This document shows, one piece after another, positions 25,517 to 33,285 of a stretch of DNA of 64,000 nt. The notes below the pieces were generated by a model. It searched no databases. It had not been told where the DNA came from and saw only the letters and a program-made list of their open reading frames with translations. Positions within the stretch are counted from its first letter, which is position 1, and every line of letters begins with the position of its first letter. The position numbers were made by a program, and so were the translations under genes. The DNA comes from Saccharospirillum alexandrii_A (GTDB lineage: Bacteria > Pseudomonadota > Gammaproteobacteria > Pseudomonadales > Natronospirillaceae): the NCBI RefSeq assembly GCF_043641555.1, contig NZ_JBHZRJ010000001.1, positions 868,001 through 932,000 on the forward strand, written 5' to 3'.

Positions 25517-26554
25517 ATGAGAAAAGTACTGATCGCTGCCGCTTTATCCGCCTGTACCGCGGTTCCTGCTGTAACTATGGCACATGACCTAACCGTCGGT
25601 GTGTCCTGGTCCAACTTTCAAGAGGAGCGCTGGAAAACCGATGAAACGGCTATTATTGCTGCCCTCGAAAAGCTGGGTGTTGAATACATCTCTGCCGATG
25701 CCCAATCGTCTGCTTCAAAGCAACTGACCGATATCGAGAGCCTGATCGCCAACGGTGCGGATGCATTGATTGTGCTCGCTCAGGACGCCAGCGCGATCGG
25801 CCCTGCCATTGAGGCGGCCGCCAACGAAGGCATTCCGGTAGTCGGTTATGACCGGCTGATCGAGCATCCCGATGCGTTTTATTTAACCTTCGACAATAAA
25901 GAAGTCGGTCGAATGCAGGCTCGCGCCGTGCTTGAAGCCCAGCCTGATGGTAATTACGTTTTCATCAAAGGCTCGCCAGCCGACCCCAATGCCGATTTCC
26001 TGCATGCCGGGCAGTTGGAAGTGCTTGCATCGGCCATGAACTCCGGAGCCATAGAGAACGTAGGAGAGGCTTACACCGATGCCTGGTTGCCAGCCAATGC
26101 ACAACGCAACATGGAGCAGATTCTTACCGCCAATAACAACGAAGTGGATGCCGTTGTTGCCTCAAACGATGGTACGGCTGGCGGTGTAGTTGCTGCGCTG
26201 TCTGCACAGGGTATGGACGGTGTTGTTCCCGTTTCCGGGCAGGATGGTGATCACGCTGCATTGAACCGCATCGCGCTCGGTGTGCAAACCGTATCAGTGT
26301 GGAAAGACTCTCGCGAGCTGGGTAAGGCGGCTGCCAATATTGCCTTCCTGATGGCCAATGGAGCTGAAATTGATGAAATTCCCGGTGCGGGCGTGTTTAG
26401 CGACGGACCCCGGGGCGTGTCGATGAACTCCATCTTCCTGAAGCCATTGCCAATCACTGAAGATAATCTCGATGTGGTGATCGATGCCGGTTGGGTTACG
26501 AAAGAGACGGTATGCCAGGGCGTGCCCGCCGGACGAGTTTCCGTTTGCAATTAA
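25517..26554 (+). CDS. xylF: Xylose-type ABC transporter substrate-binding protein
   Basis: A 345-residue periplasmic protein with a signal peptide (about 1-22, ending TMA). It has the ribose/xylose-binding fold: LTVGVSWSNFQEERW, ANGADALIVLAQD, EGIPVVGYDRLI, VASNDGTAGGVVAAL and VPVSGQDGD, all close to E. coli XylF. It would bind D-xylose and deliver it to the XylH-XylG complex. AGGAGTT before the ATG supports the start. xylA and xylB for xylose use are not in the window. Confidence 0.92.
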   Translation: MRKVLIAAALSACTAVPAVTMAHDLTVGVSWSNFQEERWKTDETAIIAALEKLGVEYISADAQSSASKQLTDIESLIANGADALIVLAQDASAIGPAIEAAANEGIPVVGYDRLIEHPDAFYLTFDNKEVGRMQARAVLEAQPDGNYVFIKGSPADPNADFLHAGQLEVLASAMNSGAIENVGEAYTDAWLPANAQRNMEQILTANNNEVDAVVASNDGTAGGVVAALSAQGMDGVVPVSGQDGDHAALNRIALGVQTVSVWKDSRELGKAAANIAFLMANGAEIDEIPGAGVFSDGPRGVSMNSIFLKPLPITEDNLDVVIDAGWVTKETVCQGVPAGRVSVCN

Positions 26555-26594
26555 AGTAATTCACGTTTCGGAATTCACCTAGCAGAATAGCGGC

Positions 26595-26697
26595 GGGTGC
26601 CGGGTGTGCTCCTGAGGGGGAGTCCGCAGCAAGGATGCTGCGGTCTAGGCTCCATGGATGGATCTACGCCGACCCCACAGGGGCATACCCGGTGCCC
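26595..26697 (+). ncRNA. TwoAYGGAY-like structured element, copy B (inside the xyl operon)
   Basis: Arms near 26595-26620 and 26672-26697 pair imperfectly. Inside are GCAGC-AAGGAT-GCTGC (about 26636-26651) and TCC-ATGGAT-GGA (26661 area), joined by GGTCTAGGC and followed by ACGCCGACCCC, as in the other copies. It lies between xylF and xylH, so it would be part of the operon message. There it could protect or attenuate it, favouring more binding protein than permease. Confidence 0.65.
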
Positions 26698-26815
26698 GGC
26701 GCGGGCCAATGCCTCCCAGGCAACCCGAACTCCGAAGCTTGAGTTGTAATTCAAGGCGCCGGAGGCGAAAGCCTCTGACTGCTTTCTGAATACATGGCAA
26801 ATGGAGCCTCGTGAC

Positions 26816-28096
26816 ATGGTTGAGACTTCGGTCAACCCATTTAAAAAACTATTGGAAGCCACCGAGGTAGATACCCGCATATTGGGAATGGTTGCGGTAT
26901 TGGGCCTGCTCTGGCTGGGGTTTGGCATCGCCACGGATGGCGCCTTTTTAACCCCGCGTAACCTCTGGAACCTCAGTGTCCAGACCTCGTCCATTGCGGT
27001 GATGGCAACCGGCATGGTGCTGGTCATCGTGACCCGGAACATAGACCTGTCGGTCGGGTCTCTGTTGGGGTTTACCGGCATGATCATCGCTGTGACGCAG
27101 GCCGAATGGCTGCCCGCTCTGTGGGGTTATGATCATTCGATGACCTGGGTAACTGCATTGCTGGTAGGTATGGTTGTCGGCGCGCTGGCGGGTGCCCTGC
27201 AGGGGTTTGTCATCGCTTACATGGGTGTGCCGGCTTTTATCGTGACGCTCGGCGGGCTGTTGGCTTGGCGAGGGGCGGCCTGGTGGGTCACCTCGGGTCG
27301 TACGGTAGCGCCGATGGATTCAACCTTTCAGATCATGGGGGGCGGGCCGTCCGGCTCTATCGGTGAACTGGCCACCTGGTTAATTTCAGGTGCGATCTGC
27401 CTGATGATTGTCGCCGCTTTTTTACGGGGCCGGCATCTGCGCCGCTTGCATCAGTTTCCACTGCGCCCGGTTTGGGCCGAGTTCGTGTTGGCGGGGTTTT
27501 ACTGTACCGGCGTAATGGGGGCTGCAGCGATTGCGAATGCTTACCCCTGGCCCTCCCGTATTGCCGAGCGCTATGCACAGGCTGAAGGCATTCCCATTCC
27601 TGAAGGAGGCCTGGTGATCGCTCACGGGTTTGCCGTGCCGGTATTGATCGCTGTATTCGTAGCCGTGGTGATGTCGTTTATAGCAACACGAACCCGGTTC
27701 GGGCGTTACGTCTTTGCCATTGGCGGCAATCCGGAAGCGGCTGAGTTGGCTGGGGTAAATACCCGCAAAGTGATACTGCTCGTATTCACCATTATGGGCA
27801 TTCTCGCTGCCATCGGCGCGGCCATTTCCACGGCCCGGCTGAACGCCGCCACCAATGCGCAGGGCACGCTGGATGAACTCTATGTTATCGCCGCCGCTGT
27901 GATTGGTGGTACATCGCTGGCGGGGGGGGTTGGCAAGGTTGCTGGTGCTATTTTGGGGGCGCTGGTGATGCAGTCGCTGCAAAGCGGAATGGTTCTGGTG
28001 GGTATTGATACGCCTTTGCAAAATATGATTGTTGGTGTGGTATTGGTCATTGCCGTCTGGGTCGACACCCTCTATCGCAAAAGGAGCTCGTTATGA
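26816..28096 (+). CDS. xylH: Xylose-type ABC transporter permease
   Basis: A 426-residue BPD-transp-2 permease with about 10-12 membrane helices. The conserved SIAVMATGMVLVIVTRNIDLSVGS lead (from about residue 63), the PAFIVTLGGLLAWRG segment and FAIGGNPEAAELAGVNT near 305 match XylH, including the long loop before the last helices. The start at 26816 has GGAG nine bases upstream, and an earlier ATG at 26801 has none. The stop overlaps the next gene by four bases. Confidence 0.92.
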   Translation: MVETSVNPFKKLLEATEVDTRILGMVAVLGLLWLGFGIATDGAFLTPRNLWNLSVQTSSIAVMATGMVLVIVTRNIDLSVGSLLGFTGMIIAVTQAEWLPALWGYDHSMTWVTALLVGMVVGALAGALQGFVIAYMGVPAFIVTLGGLLAWRGAAWWVTSGRTVAPMDSTFQIMGGGPSGSIGELATWLISGAICLMIVAAFLRGRHLRRLHQFPLRPVWAEFVLAGFYCTGVMGAAAIANAYPWPSRIAERYAQAEGIPIPEGGLVIAHGFAVPVLIAVFVAVVMSFIATRTRFGRYVFAIGGNPEAAELAGVNTRKVILLVFTIMGILAAIGAAISTARLNAATNAQGTLDELYVIAAAVIGGTSLAGGVGKVAGAILGALVMQSLQSGMVLVGIDTPLQNMIVGVVLVIAVWVDTLYRKRSSL

Positions 28097-28911
28097 CGGA
28101 TAACCAGCAACCCCTGGTCGATATGCGCAACATCTCGATCTCGTTCGGGGGTATCAGAGCCGTGGATGACGTATCCATCGATCTGTATCCCGGTGAGGTT
28201 GTTGGGCTGCTGGGGCATAACGGCGCCGGCAAATCGACCCTGATCAAAATCCTCTCCGGGGCTTATCCGATGGACGCCGGTGACATTTTTGTAGATGGTG
28301 AGCCGGTCACCATCAACAACCCCAGAGATGCCAAAGACCTTGGCATCGAGACTATTTATCAGACGCTTGCACTGGCCGATAACGTCGATGCCGCTGCCAA
28401 TCTGTTTCTGGGTCGTGAGCTGCAGACGCGCTGGGGTACGCTGGATGACGCCGCGATGGAGAGTGCATGCCGGCAAGTGATGGGCAGGTTGAACCCTAAC
28501 TTCCAGCGCTTCAAGGACCCGGTCAAATCCCTGTCCGGTGGGCAGCGACAGTCCGTCGCTATTGCTCGGGCCTTGTATTTCAATGCTCGCATTCTGATTA
28601 TGGATGAGCCGACGGCGGCGCTGGGTCCGCAGGAAACGGCTCAGGTGGCGGAGTTAATCAGGCACCTGAAATCCGAAGGCATTGGTATCTTTTTGATTTC
28701 CCATGACATACATGATGTTTTTGATCTCTCGGATCGGGTCAATGTCATGAAGAACGGCAAGCTGGTGGGGTCCGCCCCGGTCGATGTGGTGACCAAGGAT
28801 GAAGTGCTGGGCATGATCATTCTTGGCAAATGCCCGCCTCAGGTAAGACCAGGCCCGGGCGCGGTGGCGACAGACACGTCAGTAGAGGCTGTCGTTTCGG
28901 GGGGTGGGTAG
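28093..28911 (+). CDS. xylG: Sugar ABC transporter ATPase, single-domain XylG/FrcA type
   Basis: A 272-residue ATPase with one cassette: Walker A GHNGAGKST (about 39-47), signature LSGGQRQ (about 146-152), Walker B ILIMDEPT and switch LISHD. E. coli XylG is about twice as long with two cassettes. Here one domain must dimerise, as in FrcA-type importers. The start overlaps xylH (ATGA). The tail after residue 250 is low-complexity, and the stop is just before an AGCT-rich repeat. Confidence 0.88.
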   Translation: MTDNQQPLVDMRNISISFGGIRAVDDVSIDLYPGEVVGLLGHNGAGKSTLIKILSGAYPMDAGDIFVDGEPVTINNPRDAKDLGIETIYQTLALADNVDAAANLFLGRELQTRWGTLDDAAMESACRQVMGRLNPNFQRFKDPVKSLSGGQRQSVAIARALYFNARILIMDEPTAALGPQETAQVAELIRHLKSEGIGIFLISHDIHDVFDLSDRVNVMKNGKLVGSAPVDVVTKDEVLGMIILGKCPPQVRPGPGAVATDTSVEAVVSGGG

Positions 28912-28916
28912 TAATA

Positions 28917-28991
28917 AGCTGTGAGCTTCGAGCTTCGAGCTTTGAGTAAAGGCATTAACTCACAGCTCGCCGCTAATAGCTCGAAGCTTTC
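28917..28991. repeat. Inverted pair of AGCTNNG heptad arrays
   Basis: The left part is AGCTGTG, AGCTTCG, AGCTTCG, AGCTTTG (28917-28944). The right part is AGCTCGC, CGCTAAT, AGCTCGA, AGCTTTC (28964-28991). It lies between the convergent xylG and DUF4198 genes and ends two bases before the latter's stop. The pattern is the same as at 23.8 kb. Confidence 0.8.
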
Positions 28992-28993
28992 CC

Positions 28994-29827
28994 TCACTCC
29001 CTATAAAACACGGCAGACGCCCACAAACTTTCCCAAACGGCACCGGTTTCTTCAGCAACATCAGCCGGAGGTTCTTGCATGTGCACGCTGCTGACCAGAT
29101 AGGCGGTATTTTCCCGAAAAGGAATGCTGATCTGGCCGCTCTCATCGGTAGTCAGCCGGAGTTCTTCGGCCTCTTCATTGCCTGATTTCATAAACACACG
29201 GGCCAGCACACCAGCCGATGGCTCGTCGTTCAGAAAAAGCGTTGCGGTCAGTGGTGCTTGTTCGTTGGTGGTGTAGGGGTTGTCTTCCAGGCGCCATTCC
29301 AGCGGGTAGCCAATCAACCTGTCTTCGCCTTGCGCATTGCCGGTACCGATGTAGGACTTTGCAAAGCGTCTGAACACTTCAGTAAAGCCACGCTCTGGCA
29401 AACCACGGTCTTCATGAGCCTTACGCACCCAGTCGAGCCCGTCGAGCGTTAGGAAATTGTCGAAAACCGCCGGGTCGTCGTAGATGAGTTCGGTGTAGGT
29501 TGATTCGTAGGTCAGGGTAGTTAGCCCATCGCTATCGACGGCCTGTGCGGCGGCAGGCCGTGCGCCGAGGCGAGCGCTGATGGGGCGTTCCCGGCCGTTG
29601 TGGTGCAATTCGAAGCGAACAAAGCGATTGGGGAAGAAAGCATAGGTATCGCCCTTGAAGTTTTCGCCGACTTTGATGTCGGCCTGCACGGTCTTGTTGA
29701 TGTCGATGCGATACTGGAGTGGCTCTAACCAGAATTCATGGGCATTGGCCAGGTTGCCCAGGGTTAGGCCGAGCAGGGTGGTGAAGGCAAGGCGTAACAG
29801 GCGGTGTGTTGCGGTTATCTGGGTCAT
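28994..29827 (-). CDS. DUF4198-family exported protein
   Basis: A 277-residue protein with a signal peptide (about 1-29, ending NLANA) followed at once by HEFWLEP, the hallmark of DUF4198 proteins. Some members sit in nickel or cobalt uptake loci and are thought to bind metal in the periplasm using the new N-terminal histidine. No metal transporter is adjacent here. A C-terminal Ig-like beta region is suggested by PLTATLFLNDEPSAGVLARV. The role is therefore unknown; the family call is good. Confidence 0.82.
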   Translation of the reverse strand: MTQITATHRLLRLAFTTLLGLTLGNLANAHEFWLEPLQYRIDINKTVQADIKVGENFKGDTYAFFPNRFVRFELHHNGRERPISARLGARPAAAQAVDSDGLTTLTYESTYTELIYDDPAVFDNFLTLDGLDWVRKAHEDRGLPERGFTEVFRRFAKSYIGTGNAQGEDRLIGYPLEWRLEDNPYTTNEQAPLTATLFLNDEPSAGVLARVFMKSGNEEAEELRLTTDESGQISIPFRENTAYLVSSVHMQEPPADVAEETGAVWESLWASAVFYRE

Positions 29828-29936
29828 GAAGGGGCTCTGTATGGCTGAATGGAAAGCATACTGAGACTACGTCGGCGAGGCCAGTACAGATGCCGGCCGA
29901 GTTTGGGGTGGGGTAGTTCGCGTAATCTCCAGACAC

Positions 29937-29964
29937 AAAAAAACCGGCGTAAAGCCGGTTTTTT
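29937..29964 (-). terminator. Terminator of rpsT (bidirectional form)
   Basis: AACCGGC-GTAAA-GCCGGTT with A-rich sequence on the left and six T on the right, so it can work on both strands. For rpsT on the minus strand it gives a classic hairpin plus U tract 26 bases after the stop. Confidence 0.93.
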
Positions 29965-29989
29965 AACGTCAGGTACCGCTGAAGGCCGA

Positions 29990-30259
29990 TTAAGCGGCTT
30001 TCAGGGCCTTTACGCGGGCGTTCAGGCGGCTGATGGTGCGAGCAGCCTTGTTCTTGCTGATGATGCCTTTACGGGCCATGCCATCAACAACCGGTTGAGC
30101 GGTGGTGAGTGCTTTGGTCGCCTGGTCGTAGTCTTTAGCTTCGATTTGAGCAACAACCTTTTTCAGGTAGGTACGAACCATGGAACGCAGGCTTGCGTTG
30201 TGCGCGCGACGCTTCACTGCCTGACGAGCACGTTTTTTAGAACCAGCAGAGTTTGCCAC
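29990..30259 (-). CDS. rpsT: 30S ribosomal protein S20
   Basis: An 89-residue basic helical protein beginning ANSAGSKKRARQAVKRR, with MVRTYLKKVVAQIEAKD and KGIISKNKAARTISRLNARV, all standard for S20. It binds 16S rRNA early in 30S assembly. It is divergent from murJ, as in Pseudomonas, and has its own terminator. Confidence 0.98.
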   Translation of the reverse strand: MANSAGSKKRARQAVKRRAHNASLRSMVRTYLKKVVAQIEAKDYDQATKALTTAQPVVDGMARKGIISKNKAARTISRLNARVKALKAA

Positions 30260-30660
30260 GGGCAGCTCCTTAATAGTCGGTTACTGGGATTTGGAGTCAA
30301 ATTTGAGGGGCGCGATTCTAGGTTTTTGAACCCGACCTGTCAATGGCTGATTGGCTGTAAGTGCCTCTGTGTTGCATAGGTGGTTGTTCCGGTTAGGTTG
30401 AATTGGGAGGTGGGAGGTCGCGCTGGCCACCGGGTAGGCTTATCCGGGGCCGGCGTGAACCCCTCCATGGGGCCTAGATCGCAGCATCCTTGCTGCGAAC
30501 TTCCCCGGATAAGCCTACCCGGCAGCCATCACTTACTATGGAGTTGTTTCGAACTTACTGCAAAAGGCTACAAGCACCTAAAAAGACGCAAGACCCATTT
30601 TCCAGTATCCGGTAGACTGACGCCCATTCTTGAACTGCCTACTGGCCTTTATTTGCACTC
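30260..30660. other. Intergenic region between divergent rpsT and murJ
   Basis: This 401-base gap holds the upstream region of rpsT, structured element copy C (30426-30526) and an AT-richer stretch before murJ with a TAGACT hexamer near 30612 that may serve as its -10. No gene was recognised. Confidence 0.6.
30426..30526 (-). ncRNA. TwoAYGGAY-like structured element, copy C (minus orientation)
   Basis: A perfect 20-base outer stem joins 30430-30449 to 30503-30522. Read on the minus strand, the inside holds GCAGC-AAGGAT-GCTGC (30481-30496) and CCCC-ATGGA-GGGG (30460-30472), joined by GATCTAGG. It lies between rpsT and murJ. Confidence 0.65.
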
Positions 30661-32250
30661 ATGACGACGCCTACACCAACAGAGCCTGATTTGCCAAAAC
30701 AGCCAGCCGTTGCTGGTCGCAAGACCCGAGGTATTTTGGGTAACTCCGTTATAGTGGGCGGGGCTACGGGCTTGTCCCGTGTACTCGGGTTGGTTCGGGA
30801 TACGGTCTTTGCCGTGCTCTTTGGTACGGGCGGGGCGATGGACGCCTTCTTTGTTGCCTTTAAGATCCCCAACTTTCTGCGGCGTCTGTTTGCTGAGGGG
30901 GCGTTTAATCAGGCGTTTATTCCGGTGCTAGCCTCCGTGCGCGAAGCGGAAGGGGATAACGGCGTGCGCCGCCTTGTTGCGGCGACGCAGTGGACACTGG
31001 GGTCGGTGGTTGGCTTTATTACGGTGGTTGCCATGCTTGGGTCTCCATTGGTGGCCTGGGTGTTTGCGCCGGGGTTTCATGACGATGGGGTTAAGCTGGA
31101 TCAGACGGCCGATTTTCTGCGGCTGACCTTTCCTTATTTGTGGTTTATTGCGCTGACGGCCCTGGGTCAGTCGGTGCTGAATACCTACGGTCGTTTTGCG
31201 GCGCCTGCCGTGACGCCGGTGATCCTGAATCTCTGCCTGATTGGCTCGGCTTTCTGGCTGACGCCTCAGTTTGATGTACCCATGACCGGTCTGGCCTGGG
31301 GCGTGATGCTGGCGGGCTTGCTGCAGTGGTTATGGCTGTGGCCGTCGCTGATTTCCGTTGGCGTCTGGCAACCACTTCGGTTTGGCTGGCACCCTGGGGT
31401 GCGGCGGATTGGTGTGCTGATGATTCCCGCCCTGTTTGGGGTGTCTGTCAGCCAGATAAACCTGCTGTTGGATACTGTGCTGGCTTCGTTGCTTCAAGAT
31501 GGTTCAGTGGGCTGGTTGTATTACTCGGATCGCTTGTCGGAGCTGCCACTCGGGGTCATAGGCATTGCCATTGCCACGGTGTTGTTGCCGAAGCTGTCGC
31601 ACAGTGCGGCGACGTCTGATCACCAGTCCTTTAAACGGACGCTGGGCTGGGCGATTCGGGTGGTGTTGCTGATCGGGCTGCCAGCCATGGCCGCTCTGCT
31701 GGTGCTTGCCGGGCCGCTGCTGACCACCTTGTTTCAGTACAAAGCCTTTACCGTATTCGATGTGCAGCAGAGCAGCGCGAGCCTGATGGCCTATGCGCTG
31801 GGGTTACCTGCTTTCATGCTGATCAAGATTCTGGCACCGGCCTTTTTTAGTCGGCAGAACACCCGAACGCCGGTCAAGATTGGTATTTGGGCGATGGCTT
31901 TGAACATGGTGTTCAATCTGATTCTTATTGTGCCGCTGGCCCATGTTGGGCTGGCGCTGGCCACCTCGTTGTCGGCCTGGATCAACGCCGGTCTGCTGGC
32001 CATTACCCTGCACCGTCAGGGGGATTTGCCCGGTGTTGAACTGTGGCGAGGCTCGGTGGTGCGCGCCCTGGCGGCCTCTGTGGCGATGGCACTGGTGTTG
32101 TGTTTGCTGCTCGGCTGGCCGCTGCTTGACTACCCGGAGGCCGTCTTCGGTCGGGTGTGGCGTACGGGGTCGCTGGTGGTTACCGGGCTGGTCAGTTACA
32201 GCCTGTTCTGGTTCCTGCTCGGGGGGCGGTTGCGTGAGGTGCGCCACTGA
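30661..32250 (+). CDS. murJ: Lipid II flippase MurJ
   Basis: A 529-residue MATE-like membrane protein with about 14 helices. The N-terminal NSVIVGGATGLSRVLGLVRD and AFFVAFKIPNFLRRLFAEGA, with FNQAFIPVL after them, are the MurJ signature carrying the essential arginines. It flips lipid II across the inner membrane for cell-wall synthesis. It starts the murJ-ribF-ileS-lspA-fkpB-ispH run. A short hydrophilic N-terminal tail of about 22 residues precedes the first helix. Confidence 0.97.
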   Translation: MTTPTPTEPDLPKQPAVAGRKTRGILGNSVIVGGATGLSRVLGLVRDTVFAVLFGTGGAMDAFFVAFKIPNFLRRLFAEGAFNQAFIPVLASVREAEGDNGVRRLVAATQWTLGSVVGFITVVAMLGSPLVAWVFAPGFHDDGVKLDQTADFLRLTFPYLWFIALTALGQSVLNTYGRFAAPAVTPVILNLCLIGSAFWLTPQFDVPMTGLAWGVMLAGLLQWLWLWPSLISVGVWQPLRFGWHPGVRRIGVLMIPALFGVSVSQINLLLDTVLASLLQDGSVGWLYYSDRLSELPLGVIGIAIATVLLPKLSHSAATSDHQSFKRTLGWAIRVVLLIGLPAMAALLVLAGPLLTTLFQYKAFTVFDVQQSSASLMAYALGLPAFMLIKILAPAFFSRQNTRTPVKIGIWAMALNMVFNLILIVPLAHVGLALATSLSAWINAGLLAITLHRQGDLPGVELWRGSVVRALAASVAMALVLCLLLGWPLLDYPEAVFGRVWRTGSLVVTGLVSYSLFWFLLGGRLREVRH

Positions 32251-32278
32251 GTCCTTTTTCAGCGAGGCTCGCACGGGC

Positions 32279-32297
32279 AATTATTCAGAGGCTCCTT
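32279..32297. repeat. Single-arm relative of the 5.05-kb inverted repeat
   Basis: AATTATTCAGAGGCTCCTT matches the right arm at 5095-5112 with two differences. It lies between murJ and ribF and has no clear partner arm, though GAGGCTC just upstream (32265 area) may be a remnant. Confidence 0.5.
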
Positions 32298-32340
32298 AAA
32301 GACGGGCGCGACGGTTTTTTGTATACTCCGCGGCCTTGTT

Positions 32341-33285
32341 TTGTCCCTGGTTCGTTTTATGCACATTAGCCGCAGTCCCTACCGCCTGGGTCAGCCCAGC
32401 GCCGTTACCATTGGCAGTTTCGATGGCGTGCACCTCGGGCATCAGCATCTGATTGCTGAGGTGCTGCGGGAGGCGAAGCAACGCGGGCTGACCTCGACCG
32501 TCGTTACCTTTGAGCCCCAGCCGCGCGAGTTCTTCGACCCCGAGGGTGCGCCCGCCAGGTTGTCGTCTTTGACCGATAAGGTGCGTCGGTTCCGAGAACT
32601 CGGTGTTGAACAGTTGGTTGTGTTGCCGTTCGACCGGCGCTTGCGTGCCATGTCCGCTGCCGGCTTTGTCGAACAGATACTGCAGGAAGGGCTGCAGGCA
32701 CGCTGGGTACAGGTGGGTGATGACTTCCGCTTCGGTAACGACCGTAAGGGTGATGCTGCTTTTTTGCGTCAGTACGACTTCGACGTAGCTGAGATGCCTT
32801 CACAGCGCATCAATGGCCAGCGGGTGAGCAGTACGGCCATCCGGTCGCTGTTGGGTGACGGTGACTTGCGCGAGGCGGCCGCCATGCTGGGCGAACCCTA
32901 TACCCTGAGCGGCCGAGTGATTTACGGTCGCCAACTGGGCCGAACCCTGGGTGTGCCTACTGCCAATATGCTACTGGCTCATCCTAAATTGGCGATGGCT
33001 GGGGTTTATGTTGCGCAGACCCGCCTCAATAATGAGTGGGTGCATGGCGTTGCCAACCTGGGCCCCAAGCCGTCGGTGAATGATCCGAGGTACTGGCTGG
33101 AAACGCACCTGTTCGATGTTAGCCCGGATCTTTACGGCCAGCGGCTCGATGTGCAGCTTCTGCACAGGCTGCGGGGTATAGAAAGATTTGATACGCTTGA
33201 CGCCCTGAAACACCAGATTCATGCAGATATCCAGGCCGCTCGTGCCTGGTTTTCCCCATTAAACGGAAGTGATCGAGCTCCATGA
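32341..33285 (+). CDS. ribF: Bifunctional riboflavin kinase/FAD synthetase
   Basis: A 314-residue enzyme making FMN and FAD. The N-terminal adenylyltransferase has TIGSFDGVHLGHQ (HxGH-type) and later ISSTAIR-like VSSTAIRSLL near residue 162; the C-terminal kinase has GRTLGVPTAN and LGPKPSVND. A TTG start at 32341 makes LVRFMHI align with LIRGIHN of E. coli RibF. The alternative is the ATG at 32359. A TATACT hexamer at 32322-32327 leaves a leader of only a few bases for the TTG start. The stop overlaps ileS (ATGA). Confidence 0.95.
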   Translation: MSLVRFMHISRSPYRLGQPSAVTIGSFDGVHLGHQHLIAEVLREAKQRGLTSTVVTFEPQPREFFDPEGAPARLSSLTDKVRRFRELGVEQLVVLPFDRRLRAMSAAGFVEQILQEGLQARWVQVGDDFRFGNDRKGDAAFLRQYDFDVAEMPSQRINGQRVSSTAIRSLLGDGDLREAAAMLGEPYTLSGRVIYGRQLGRTLGVPTANMLLAHPKLAMAGVYVAQTRLNNEWVHGVANLGPKPSVNDPRYWLETHLFDVSPDLYGQRLDVQLLHRLRGIERFDTLDALKHQIHADIQAARAWFSPLNGSDRAP

